NCBI GenBank assembly: GCA_013152795.1
Contig: JAADFS010000318.1
Span: 1-11,521 of the forward strand
Direction: 5' to 3'
From: Deferribacteres bacterium
GTDB lineage: Bacteria > Nitrospirota > Thermodesulfovibrionia > UBA6902
Length of the DNA stretch: 11,521 nucleotides
The position numbers and the translations under genes were made by a program. Under the pieces are notes generated by a model. The model was not told where the DNA came from. It did not search any database and was given only the letters and a program-made list of their open reading frames with translations. Within the stretch, counting starts at the first letter, position 1. Each line of letters begins with the position of its first letter. Below are positions 3,599 through 11,440 of the stretch, one piece after another.

Positions 3599-6367
3599 AT
3601 GTCGGATAAAAAACAGAACGGTTTCTGGAGGATGGACAGGCGGACGTTTCTCAAAAACATGGGCGCCGCCGGCATTGCAGCGGCCTTTGTGCCCGGATGT
3701 TTCCGCCCGGAAGAAGACAAAACAGGGCCGGTTGAACAGGTCAGCAATGAAACACTCTCCCTGTACCGCTCTGAGTTCAGCTTCACCAGGGGGGACTCCA
3801 GCGGGTATTCGCTTCACTGCGTAAACTGCAAGGGCAACTGCGCGTGGCAGACCTTTGAAAAATCAGGGCGTATTGTAAGGGAAGAGCAGGTGGCCGGCTA
3901 CCCGCAGATCAGCCCCGGTATCCCGGACGCCAATCCAAGGGGCTGCAACAAGGGCGCGCTGCACTCGCAGTCACTGTATGACGGGGACAGGCTGCTTTAT
4001 CCCATGAAGAGAACAGGCGCGCGCGGGGAGGGAAAATGGAAGAGGATATCCTGGGATGAGGCGACCCGCGAGATAGCTGAAAAGATAGTAGATATGCTGA
4101 GCAGGGGAGAGTTTGACAATCTCATGGTATATGCCGGCACAGGCATACTCTCGCCCGCAAGGAGGGCCGCCGCCCTCCGCCTGGGTTCCCTGCTCGGGGC
4201 AACACGCTTCAATGTGGCCAGCGCTGTGGGGGATATGTTCCCCGGCGCTACGATTACCTACGGCATCTCTACTGTGGGCTGCTCGTCCGAGGCATGGTAC
4301 GAGGCGGATTACCTCCTTATCTGGGGCATGAACCCTACGGTTACGAGAATCCCGGACGCCCATTATATATGGGAAGGTAAATACCGGGGCTCAAGGGTGG
4401 TCACCCTGTCGCCCGACTATAACCCCACCGCAAGGCAGAGCAGCCTCTGGATACCGATCAAACCCGGTGCGGACTCCTTTTTCGGCATGTCCGTGATCAA
4501 TGTCATTATCCGCGAGGGACTCTATGATGCGGAGTTTGTCCGCGAGCAGACGGACCTGCCGTTTCTCGTGAAGCTGAGTGACGGCAAGCTGCTCCGCAAG
4601 TCGGACATGTTAAGGGGGGGGGACGAGCAGATATTCTATTTCTTTGATGAAAAGACCTCCCGGCCCGTGGAGGCGCGGGGGAGCATGGGCAGCAAGGAGC
4701 CGACGCTCCGGCTCGGTGGCACAAGGCCCGCGCTTGAGGGCGTGTTCAGGGTCAGGAACAGCGTTGGAGAGGAAATCGAGGTCACCACGGTCTTTGAGAT
4801 GATCAAGAAGGAAAGCGCGAAATTCCCCCCTGAACATACACGGAAGTACACGGGAATCCACCCGGACATCGTCTACAGCGAGGCAAGGAGATTCGCCGCG
4901 GCCAGGACCGCGATAATCATGCTGGGCTACCGGATCCACAAATACTTCTGGGGGACCCTCACGTGCCGCACCGCGACACTGATGCTCGCCCTCACAGGAC
5001 ATGCAGGCAGGCGCGGGGGCCTGGACATAGACAATGAATGGGAGCTCGGCAACTTCAGCGCCCTGTCCTCGCCCAAGCCCGCGCGCTTCGGCTCGGGTTT
5101 TCTTGGCGAGTGGATGGACGGGCGGATGTGGAGGAGCTTCCTGTCTCACTATGATGACCGGGAGCTCAAGGACAGGACGGGCCTGGATAAAAAAGAGCTT
5201 ATGGCCCTCATTGACGCGGGCATGAAAAAGGAGGGATTCCCTTATTTCGACAGGCCCAGGCTCCTGATACTCTTTCATGACAACAAGTTCGAGCGGAACA
5301 ATGCCCAGAAACAGACACAGAAGGCCGTGCTGGATTCAGTGGAACTGTACGTTAATGTGAATTACCGCATGGACTCATCCGCTGTTCTTGCGGACATCGT
5401 GCTGCCGTCCCTGACCAACTACGAGGCATGGGAGCTGCGGGCTGATCCCGGATATGCAAGATTTGCAAATGCAATGATACCCCCGGACGGGCTGAAGCCC
5501 CCCGGAGAGGCCAAATCAGAGTGGGAGATCGCCCTGCTCCTTACGGAAAAGATACAGGAGGTTGCAAAGAAGAGAGGGGTCTCCAAGGTCCCTGACCCGG
5601 AATACAACGTCACAAGGGACCTGGACACAATACACGAGGACTTTATCACCGTAGGGGACAAGATAATAAACAACGGGAAGGACCTGCTCGAATGGGTGCT
5701 GGAGGCGTCCAAGGCCAATACCGGTGATGCGGATATAGACTCGCTGAGGGAAAGCGGCTTTGTGCAACTGAAGACATCGGCAGGCCAGACAAGCCCCCTG
5801 TACCCGGACAAGCCGTTTTATCCATTTGAGCCCCAGGTCTATCTGAAACGCCCGTATTTCACACTCTCGGGAAGGCAGCAGTTCTACGTGGATCACGCGA
5901 TATACCTGAGGCTGGGCTGTGCCGTGCCGACGGCGAGAAGGCCGGTCAGGCCGGGCAGGTACCCACTGGCTTATTACAACCCCCATACCCGCTACGGCAT
6001 CCACACCACATGGAGGGCCGGCAAATACCATCTCAGGCTCCAGAGGGGGGTGCCATGCGCGTACATAAACCCTGAGACCGCGCGTAAGAGGGGAATAAGG
6101 GACGGTGACAATATAAGGATTTTCAATGATGTCGGAGAGATGTATCTCATGGCAAAGCTCCATCCCGGCACGCCGCAGGATGTGGTCTGGACAGAGCATG
6201 CGTGGGAGAACTTCCAGTTCAGGGACAGCAAGGGGTTCAACAATGTTGTTGCAGGCATTATAACCCCCCTCGAGCTGGCGGGCAATTACGGGCATATGAG
6301 TTTCAACCCTTTCTGGGACGGCAACCAGATCATGAGCGAGGCGTCCGTGGATATTGAAAGGGTTTAG
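3599..6367 (+). CDS. Type II DMSO reductase-family molybdenum oxidoreductase, catalytic (alpha) subunit
   Basis: The 922-residue protein starts with a Tat signal (DRRTFLK, Arg14-Arg15) followed by a hydrophobic stretch ending VPGC34, so it is exported folded, perhaps as a lipoprotein. The FS0 cluster motif is H73-C74-V-N-C77-KGN-C81, with C116 in PRGCNKG. The flanking IVREEQVAGYPQISP and PDANPRGC are typical of the NarG/EbdA/DdhA/SerA/PcrA clade. Asp212 in AVGDMFPGATITYG sits where that clade has its Asp ligand to molybdenum. Later signatures are WGMNPTVTRIPDAH, LSPDYNPTA, and the C-terminal pterin-binding part with YYNPHTRYGIHTTW (about 787-800) and IRDGDNIRIFNDVG. Members reduce nitrate, chlorate or selenate, or hydroxylate or oxidise hydrocarbons and dimethyl sulfide; the substrate cannot be told from sequence. 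A Shine-Dalgarno GAGGT (3584-3588) precedes the ATG. The beta gene follows after 12 bases. Confidence 0.93.
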   Translation: MSDKKQNGFWRMDRRTFLKNMGAAGIAAAFVPGCFRPEEDKTGPVEQVSNETLSLYRSEFSFTRGDSSGYSLHCVNCKGNCAWQTFEKSGRIVREEQVAGYPQISPGIPDANPRGCNKGALHSQSLYDGDRLLYPMKRTGARGEGKWKRISWDEATREIAEKIVDMLSRGEFDNLMVYAGTGILSPARRAAALRLGSLLGATRFNVASAVGDMFPGATITYGISTVGCSSEAWYEADYLLIWGMNPTVTRIPDAHYIWEGKYRGSRVVTLSPDYNPTARQSSLWIPIKPGADSFFGMSVINVIIREGLYDAEFVREQTDLPFLVKLSDGKLLRKSDMLRGGDEQIFYFFDEKTSRPVEARGSMGSKEPTLRLGGTRPALEGVFRVRNSVGEEIEVTTVFEMIKKESAKFPPEHTRKYTGIHPDIVYSEARRFAAARTAIIMLGYRIHKYFWGTLTCRTATLMLALTGHAGRRGGLDIDNEWELGNFSALSSPKPARFGSGFLGEWMDGRMWRSFLSHYDDRELKDRTGLDKKELMALIDAGMKKEGFPYFDRPRLLILFHDNKFERNNAQKQTQKAVLDSVELYVNVNYRMDSSAVLADIVLPSLTNYEAWELRADPGYARFANAMIPPDGLKPPGEAKSEWEIALLLTEKIQEVAKKRGVSKVPDPEYNVTRDLDTIHEDFITVGDKIINNGKDLLEWVLEASKANTGDADIDSLRESGFVQLKTSAGQTSPLYPDKPFYPFEPQVYLKRPYFTLSGRQQFYVDHAIYLRLGCAVPTARRPVRPGRYPLAYYNPHTRYGIHTTWRAGKYHLRLQRGVPCAYINPETARKRGIRDGDNIRIFNDVGEMYLMAKLHPGTPQDVVWTEHAWENFQFRDSKGFNNVVAGIITPLELAGNYGHMSFNPFWDGNQIMSEASVDIERV

Positions 6368-6379
6368 GAGGGGCATGAA

Positions 6380-7381
6380 TTGAGACAGCTTGCAATGGTT
6401 ATCGACTTGAACAAGTGCCTTGGGTGCCAGACCTGTACTGCGGCCTGCAAGACCCAGTGGACCAACAGAAACGGCAGGGAGTACATGTACTGGAACAATG
6501 TCGAGACCAGGCCGGGCAGGGGCTATCCCGCTGACTGGGAAAGACGCGGCGGCGGGTTCAGGGACGGTGAGGTGCGGACTGACGGCGCAGTGCCTTCACT
6601 GGAGGATTACGGCGTTCCATGGGACTATAACCTGAAAGACGTCCTGTTCAGGGGCGGCGGGGGGCATGTGACACCGCATTACAGGGGCAAAGAGGCGCGG
6701 CCCGCGGGCGGGCCCAACTGGGATGAGGATGAGGGCGGCGGCATATTCCCCAATTCCTACCACTTCTACCTGCCCCGGATATGCAACCACTGCAGCAGGC
6801 CGGCATGTCTCGCCGCGTGTCCGAGGAAGGCCATAGTCAAGAGGGAAGAGGACGGCATCGTCCTCGTTGACCGGAAAAAGTGCAGGGGCTACCGTTACTG
6901 CGTAAGGGCGTGCCCTTACAAGAAGGTCTATTTCAATCCCTCTGTAAACCAGTCGGAGAAGTGCATATTCTGTTTCCCCAGGCTGGAAAACGGAAGGCCG
7001 CAGGCCTGTGCCGTGCAGTGCGTGGGGAGGATAAGGCATACGGGTTATATGGATGACGAGGAAAGCCATGTCTACAGGCTCGTCAGGCAGTGGAAGGTTG
7101 CGCTTCCCCTGAGGCCCGACTTCGGGACACAGCCGAATGTATTCTACATACCCCCGCTGAGCCCCCCTAAGTTCGATGAAGAGGGCAGGGTCACCGGGGA
7201 GCCGAGGATACCGGTGGAGTACCTGAGGAGGCTTTTCGGCCCGGGTCTGGATGATGCGATGAATACCCTCGTGGCGGAGATGCAGAAGCGGGCCGCGGGC
7301 GGCAAGTCCGAGCTTATCGATATGCTCATTGCCTATGTGCATAAGGATATGTTCGCATTCATGCGGGATAAAGGGAGTTGA
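6380..7381 (+). CDS. Four-cluster Fe-S electron-transfer (beta) subunit, NarH/EbdB type
   Basis: This 333-residue protein has four ferredoxin-like Cys groups: C13, C16, C19, C23; C135, C138, C143, C147; C168, (Y171), C174, C178; and C195, C198, C210, C214. In the third group (CRGYRYCVRACPYKK) Tyr replaces a Cys, the hallmark of type II enzymes that gives a [3Fe-4S] cluster next to three [4Fe-4S] clusters. It has no signal peptide and should travel with the Tat-exported alpha subunit, passing electrons between alpha and the gamma/cytochrome protein. I use the TTG at 6380, because AGGAGGGG (6366-6373) is six bases before it. An ATG at 6375 opens only the two-codon frame ATG-AAT-TGA, and the in-frame ATG at 6395 has no Shine-Dalgarno. 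Confidence 0.92.
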   Translation: MRQLAMVIDLNKCLGCQTCTAACKTQWTNRNGREYMYWNNVETRPGRGYPADWERRGGGFRDGEVRTDGAVPSLEDYGVPWDYNLKDVLFRGGGGHVTPHYRGKEARPAGGPNWDEDEGGGIFPNSYHFYLPRICNHCSRPACLAACPRKAIVKREEDGIVLVDRKKCRGYRYCVRACPYKKVYFNPSVNQSEKCIFCFPRLENGRPQACAVQCVGRIRHTGYMDDEESHVYRLVRQWKVALPLRPDFGTQPNVFYIPPLSPPKFDEEGRVTGEPRIPVEYLRRLFGPGLDDAMNTLVAEMQKRAAGGKSELIDMLIAYVHKDMFAFMRDKGS

Positions 7382-7385
7382 GAGT

Positions 7386-7490
7386 TGCGGGTTGCGGGGA
7401 ACGAAGTTCAAAGTTCGGAGTTCAAAGGTAAGGGTGCAGAATGAAATAAGTCCCCCTCCCCTGGCGGGAAGGGGGCAAGGGGGATGGAGA
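7386..7490 (+). repeat. Repeat cluster with module A copy between beta and Rieske genes
   Basis: It starts with GTTGCGGGTTGCGGGG (7386-7400), then AAGTTCAAAGTTC and GGAGTTCAAAGG (7404-7427), then module A (7431-7490): AGGGTGCAGAATGAAATAAG, a C-rich arm TCCCCCTCCC and GGGAAGGGGG. The hairpin is imperfect and the second G arm is shorter, so only three good G-runs remain. Module B is absent. It occupies most of the 136-base gap inside an otherwise tight operon. Confidence 0.75.
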
Positions 7491-7517
7491 GTTTTTCAGT
7501 CAAGGAGGTAGGGGTAA

Positions 7518-7988
7518 ATGGATGACAAGACCGGTGATAAGGAAGGAATAACAAGACGGGGCTTTCTCGGGATGGCCTCTCTATGGGCCGTTATACTGTC
7601 GTCACTGACACTGCTTGCCGGGATATTCAGGATGTCAAAGGCCGATGTTTACTATGAAAAGTCGCGGAGGTTCAAGATCGGCAGGCCGGAGAATTTTCCC
7701 GTGGGCACCGTAAAAAAACTCGATGACAAGAGGGTCTTTATATTTTCGGACAATGACGGGCTTTACGCTGTATCCAGTGTATGCACCCATCTGGGTTGTA
7801 TTGTGAATGCCGTTGACTGGGGATTTCAGTGCCCCTGCCACGGCTCGAAATTCAACAGGGACGGCAGGGTCATCTCAGGGCCTGCCCCGCGGAACCTGCC
7901 CTGGTTCAAGATAAGCAGGCATGTGGACGGCAGTCTTGTGGTTGACGCAGGCAGGGAGATAAGGACAGGGACGAAGTTCAGGGTTTAG
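7518..7988 (+). CDS. Rieske [2Fe-2S] protein of a cytochrome b complex
   Basis: The 156-residue protein has a twin-arginine N-terminus (ITRRGFLG, Arg13-Arg14) joined to one hydrophobic anchor, the usual Tat-inserted form. The cluster boxes are C89-T-H91-L-G-C94 and C105-P-C107-H108-G-S110: ligands C89, H91, C105 and H108, with C94-C107 as the stabilising disulfide. It would take one electron from quinol at the outer face of the membrane (or deliver it in reverse) and pass it to the cytochrome c encoded two genes later. AAGGAGGT (7502-7509) fixes the start. The cytochrome b gene follows after nine bases. It is close in layout to QcrA/PetC; the best partner here is the neighbouring molybdoenzyme complex. 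Confidence 0.95.
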   Translation: MDDKTGDKEGITRRGFLGMASLWAVILSSLTLLAGIFRMSKADVYYEKSRRFKIGRPENFPVGTVKKLDDKRVFIFSDNDGLYAVSSVCTHLGCIVNAVDWGFQCPCHGSKFNRDGRVISGPAPRNLPWFKISRHVDGSLVVDAGREIRTGTKFRV

Positions 7989-7997
7989 GCGGAGGAA

Positions 7998-9419
7998 ATG
8001 AATCGGTCGGGAATGGATAAATTCAAGGAGAACCTCAAGAATATCAGGGCATCTTTTGCCGCTTCGCTTCTTAGAACAAAGAGGCCCATATCCGGCAGGT
8101 CACGCGCTGCCGTGATGCTGAACAACTTCTTCCTGCACATCCAGGGAGTCAGGACAAACATAAACACCCTCAGGCCCTCATACACATTCGGCCTGGGGCT
8201 TGTCTCGCTGTTCTTGCTCTTTTTCACCACAATATCCGGAATCCTCCTGATGATATATTACAGTCCCTCCACAGGAGAGGCGTACAACACCGTAAAGGAT
8301 ATAACGTATGTGGTCTTTGCGGGCAGCCTCATGAGGAACGTGCACAAATGGGCCGGCGAAGGCATGATAATCTTTGTCATGCTTCACATGGCAAGGGTCT
8401 TTTATACAGGCTCATACAGCAGGCCGAGGGAGTTCAACTGGCTTGTCGGGATAATGCTCCTGATACTAACCTTTGTGCTGAACCTTTCAGGATACATGCT
8501 GCCGTGGGACCAGCTTTCGTACTGGGCACTGGTCATTGTCTCGAATATCATCCAGTCGTCAAAAGAGCTTACGGACGCCCTGGGCATAACCCCGTATTTC
8601 GACATCGGAGGCATGGCAAAGGAATTTTTCCTCGGGGGCACGGTGCCGGGCAAGGCAACGCTCATAAGGGTCTATTTCCTGCACATCATGCTCCTGCCCA
8701 TACTTCTGTTTATATTCCTCGGCGTGCATTTCTGGAGGATAAGAAAAGACGGCGGACTATCGAGGCCTGCCGGCAGTGCCGAGAAAAGCGTGTTTTCCTG
8801 GCCCGACCTCCTGCGGGCAGAGACGGCGGTGTTTATGCTTTGCCTTGCAGGGGTGCTCGTATATTCATTTTATGTGGATGCGCCCCTGAGGGAGATGGCC
8901 AATCCACTTATCCCGGAGAACCCTGCAAAGGCGCCGTGGTATTTCCTGGGCCTTCAGGAGATGGTCTCATATTCAGCCTTCATGGGCGGTATAGTGGCCC
9001 CCGGCCTGGCGATACTCGGGCTTGCACTGATACCGTACCTTGACAGGGAGGACGGGCATGCGGGCATATGGTTTTCAGGCAGGCAGGGGAAGATTACAGC
9101 CCTGCAGTCGATGTTTGCAGGTGCTGCGGTGCTTGCCGGGCTGCTTGCATTTGTGATCAGGTTCGGCTGGTTCAGGAACTGGTGGCCGGATGTGCCCCAG
9201 ATACTGATCATCATGGTAAATCCCGCGGGTATATGGGTCGCCTTTGTGGCCCTGTGGTCGCTACGCGTGATCAAAAAGACCGGTTCAACGCGGATGGGGG
9301 CAATAGCCCTGTTCACGATGTTCCTGGTCGGTTATGTGATGCTTACTTATGTAGGAACGGAACTGAGGGGGCCGAACTGGGAGTTCTACTGGCTGAAGAG
9401 CCAGTGGCCCATGCATTAG
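7998..9419 (+). CDS. Cytochrome b of a bc1/b6f-type complex (b6 plus subunit IV in one chain)
   Basis: The 473-residue membrane protein has the two pairs of haem ligands H116-x13-H130 (VHKWAGEG...LHMARV) and H229-x14-H244 (FLHIMLL...GVHFW), in helices B and D. The spacing of 14 in the second pair follows the b6f-like pattern. The conserved GYMLPWDQLSYW lies between them. The quinone-site motif usually PEWY reads A-P313-W314-Y315 (KAPWYFLGLQEM). The C-terminal part adds the subunit IV helices plus extra ones, so b6 and IV are fused as in bc1. It begins with about 60 soluble residues (ILRTKRPI..INTLRPSYTFGLG). GGAGG (7991-7995) is very close to the first ATG, so the second ATG (8013) is an alternative start. 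Together with the Rieske protein it forms the quinone-reactive unit of the operon. Confidence 0.94.
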   Translation: MNRSGMDKFKENLKNIRASFAASLLRTKRPISGRSRAAVMLNNFFLHIQGVRTNINTLRPSYTFGLGLVSLFLLFFTTISGILLMIYYSPSTGEAYNTVKDITYVVFAGSLMRNVHKWAGEGMIIFVMLHMARVFYTGSYSRPREFNWLVGIMLLILTFVLNLSGYMLPWDQLSYWALVIVSNIIQSSKELTDALGITPYFDIGGMAKEFFLGGTVPGKATLIRVYFLHIMLLPILLFIFLGVHFWRIRKDGGLSRPAGSAEKSVFSWPDLLRAETAVFMLCLAGVLVYSFYVDAPLREMANPLIPENPAKAPWYFLGLQEMVSYSAFMGGIVAPGLAILGLALIPYLDREDGHAGIWFSGRQGKITALQSMFAGAAVLAGLLAFVIRFGWFRNWWPDVPQILIIMVNPAGIWVAFVALWSLRVIKKTGSTRMGAIALFTMFLVGYVMLTYVGTELRGPNWEFYWLKSQWPMH

Positions 9420-9435
9420 CCTTAATGTTGCATAA

Positions 9436-9463
9436 ATGGCAGGCGATATTTTTATGCCACTGT
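9436..9463 (+). repeat. Module B tail fragment
   Basis: GGCGATATTTTTATGCCACTG, here as GGCGATATT plus TTTATGCCACTGTA, repeats the end of module B at 3484-3504 almost exactly, while the upstream GGCAGG hairpin is gone. TGGCA (9437-9441) and TGCCA (9455-9459) can pair. It stops about 12 bases before the start codon of the cytochrome c gene, where no Shine-Dalgarno is visible. Confidence 0.65.
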
Positions 9464-9474
9464 AAAATTAGCTT

Positions 9475-11256
9475 ATGTACAGGAAATTCTATCTGACATT
9501 GACATTGATATCAGCGCTGGTTGTGCTGGCCTTTGCCCTGCTTGCCGCTTACAGGGAGGCAACACCCGAATGGAAGACGTACCGCTCCGAGTACAGGAAA
9601 CTCTTTATTGAAAAGGCTGAGGCTGCTGGGAAAGAGGCGGTGCTGCCGGATATGGATATTCAGCAGATATATCTGCCGGAACTGCAAAGGGTTGACCGCT
9701 GTACAAACTGCCATGCAGGGGTTGATAATCCCCTGATGGCGGATGCTGAGATACCCTACAGGCAGCACAGCGGTGATTATCTGCAGAACCATCCCGTGGA
9801 GAGGTTCGGCTGCACTGTCTGCCATCAGGGTCAGGGCCGCGCCACCAACAAAAAAGAGGCGCACGGCGAGGGGCGCGATACACACTGGGATTACCCCATT
9901 ATCCCCCTGAAGTATATCCAGAGCTCCTGCGCCGTGTGCCATGACCTCGATATGCTGGAGCGCAGCGGCGCAGACAAGGTCGCGGAAGGCGCGAGGCTCT
10001 TCCGGCAGAAAGGGTGCAAGGGCTGCCACAAGCTCAACGGCGTCGGCGGCGTCCTCGGCAAATACCTCGACGGCGTGGGCTCACAGCCCATTGCCTATTT
10101 CCCGATGAAGTATATAAAGGGGGAGAAGACCGTCTATTCCTGGCTGAGGCAGCACTTTGAGGATCCGAGGAGCATTGTCCCCGGCAGCCTGATGAAAGTC
10201 AACCTCACGGCCGGGGAAGCGGACCTCCTGACCACGTACATGCTGTCCCTCAGGTCTGAGGAGATGCCCGCAAGGTACAGGCGCATAAGGCATGCCGGGG
10301 CAGAAGAAACCCCTGATGGAGAGTCGTTATACAGGATGTACTGTATTGCATGCCATACCACGGGCAAAAAAAGCGTTTATGACAGTATATTCAAACGCAC
10401 TATTCCGGCGATTATGGACCCTGCATTCCTGAGGACCGCCAATGACCTGTTCCTCAAAAGGGTTATAAAGGAGGGCCGCACGGGCACGCCGATGACCGCA
10501 TGGAAGGCCGGGGGTGCAGGGCTCACGGATGAGGAGATAAACAGGATCATCTCGTATATAACAAGGGACAGACCTGCATCCGCGGGACAGGCGGCCAGGG
10601 GCATTATAACGGCAAAGAGGATCACCGGCGACATCCCCCTACAGCCGGCAGATGCCCTCTGGAGGCGTGCACAGGAGTTTACCGTACCCCTCATGCTTGT
10701 GGGACAGGCCCCTGACCCCATGGACAGGCTGGTCAGGGTAAGGGCGCTTTATAATGACAGGGACATAGCCTTTTTAGTGGAGTGGGAGGATGAGACCAGG
10801 GACGTGTCACTGGGCGTCAATACATTCAGGGACGGGGTTGCTCTGCAGTTCCCAGTGCAGAACACGGTGGAGCCGTCCTTCAGGATGGGACAGGGTAAGG
10901 GCCGGGACAGCAGGGGAATGGTGAATATATGGTTCTGGAAGGCGGATGTTCAGGAATCCCTGGACAGGGGCGGCCGGAAGGCAGGCCTCAGCCCTGTTGA
11001 AAACCTTACGGCAACGGGCTTCGGGACCCTTAAGTTGAAAGAGGACGCCTCAGTGCCGGTCTACGGCAGGGGCCAATGGCTCAACGGCAGGTGGAGGGTG
11101 GTGTTCAGGAGGGCCTTCAGCGGACATGAGGGCGATGCAGTGTTTACAGCAGGCGTACTTACCCCCGTGAGTTTTGCGGTATGGGACGGAGCCGAGGAGA
11201 ACGTCGACGGCAAAAAGGCCGTCTCTGCATGGTATTATATAGTACCCGGTAGATAA
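9475..11256 (+). CDS. Pentaheme cytochrome c fused to an EbdC-like gamma domain
   Basis: The 593-residue protein starts with a membrane anchor or signal (YLTLTLISALVVLAFALLA). Five CxxCH haem sites follow: CTNCH (C76), CTVCH (C113), CAVCH (C152), CKGCH (C181) and CIACH (C290). The first three form a multihaem N-terminal region. The fourth and fifth each begin a class I cytochrome c domain with a plausible Met ligand (SLMKVNL; TPMTAW). From about residue 383 to the end there are no CxxCH sites. The sequence DALWRRAQEFTVPLM, VRALYNDRDIAFLVEWEDET, FRDGVALQFPV, FRMGQGK and VNIWFWKAD is that of the haem b-binding gamma subunit of type II enzymes (EbdC/DdhC/SerC family). Met471 is a candidate haem b ligand. 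One chain thus links the alpha-beta molybdoenzyme to the Rieske/cytochrome b pair. The gamma fusion is the main oddity. Confidence 0.9.
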   Translation: MYRKFYLTLTLISALVVLAFALLAAYREATPEWKTYRSEYRKLFIEKAEAAGKEAVLPDMDIQQIYLPELQRVDRCTNCHAGVDNPLMADAEIPYRQHSGDYLQNHPVERFGCTVCHQGQGRATNKKEAHGEGRDTHWDYPIIPLKYIQSSCAVCHDLDMLERSGADKVAEGARLFRQKGCKGCHKLNGVGGVLGKYLDGVGSQPIAYFPMKYIKGEKTVYSWLRQHFEDPRSIVPGSLMKVNLTAGEADLLTTYMLSLRSEEMPARYRRIRHAGAEETPDGESLYRMYCIACHTTGKKSVYDSIFKRTIPAIMDPAFLRTANDLFLKRVIKEGRTGTPMTAWKAGGAGLTDEEINRIISYITRDRPASAGQAARGIITAKRITGDIPLQPADALWRRAQEFTVPLMLVGQAPDPMDRLVRVRALYNDRDIAFLVEWEDETRDVSLGVNTFRDGVALQFPVQNTVEPSFRMGQGKGRDSRGMVNIWFWKADVQESLDRGGRKAGLSPVENLTATGFGTLKLKEDASVPVYGRGQWLNGRWRVVFRRAFSGHEGDAVFTAGVLTPVSFAVWDGAEENVDGKKAVSAWYYIVPGR

Positions 11257-11276
11257 AAGTTCGGAGTTCGGAGTTT

Positions 11277-11419
11277 AGGGTGCAGGAAGAAACAAGTCCC
11301 CCCTCCCGTTGGGAGGGGGTTAGGGGGAGGGGGCTGAGCTGTTAGCCCTGAAGGAATTGCAGATAAAGCTTTTCCGGCAGGCTCTCCTGCCCGCCGGCGA
11401 TGTCTTTATGCCACTGTAA
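11277..11419 (+). repeat. Complete intergenic repeat, modules A + B
   Basis: This is the second near-complete copy, following a short AGTTCGGAGTTCGG unit (11258-11275). The C-rich arm CCCCCTCCC (11299-11307) pairs with GGGAGGGGG (11311-11319). The G-runs at 11311-11333 match the quadruplex pattern. Module B has GGCAGG (11376-11381) / CCTGCC (11386-11391) and ends TTTATGCCACTGTAA. It shares about 93% identity by eye with 3342-3508 and sits 22 bases before the next start codon. Confidence 0.88.
11311..11333 (+). other. Potential G-quadruplex competing with a hairpin (second copy)
   Basis: The pattern is the same as at 3398-3420: G-runs separated by A, TTA and A, with the alternative 9-bp hairpin to 11299-11307. 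The two copies are identical across this segment even though the surrounding repeat has drifted. Confidence 0.6.
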
Positions 11420-11440
11420 GTTAAGGATGCAGGAGGGGGA

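Noticed and set aside
4610..5278. Long minus-strand open frames inside the molybdoenzyme, and similar ones at 5516-6376 and 6596-7411
   Set aside because: They are antisense shadows caused by GC-rich codon use. Their products show no recognisable domain and the sense frames have complete family motifs.
7379..7450. Second UGA/Sec extension at the end of the beta gene
   Set aside because: The frame after this TGA runs into intergenic repeats, and the protein already has the usual length and all its clusters.
8348..9043. A 231-codon + strand frame inside cytochrome b
   Set aside because: It is out of frame with a gene whose haem ligands and helices are all intact, and its product resembles no family.
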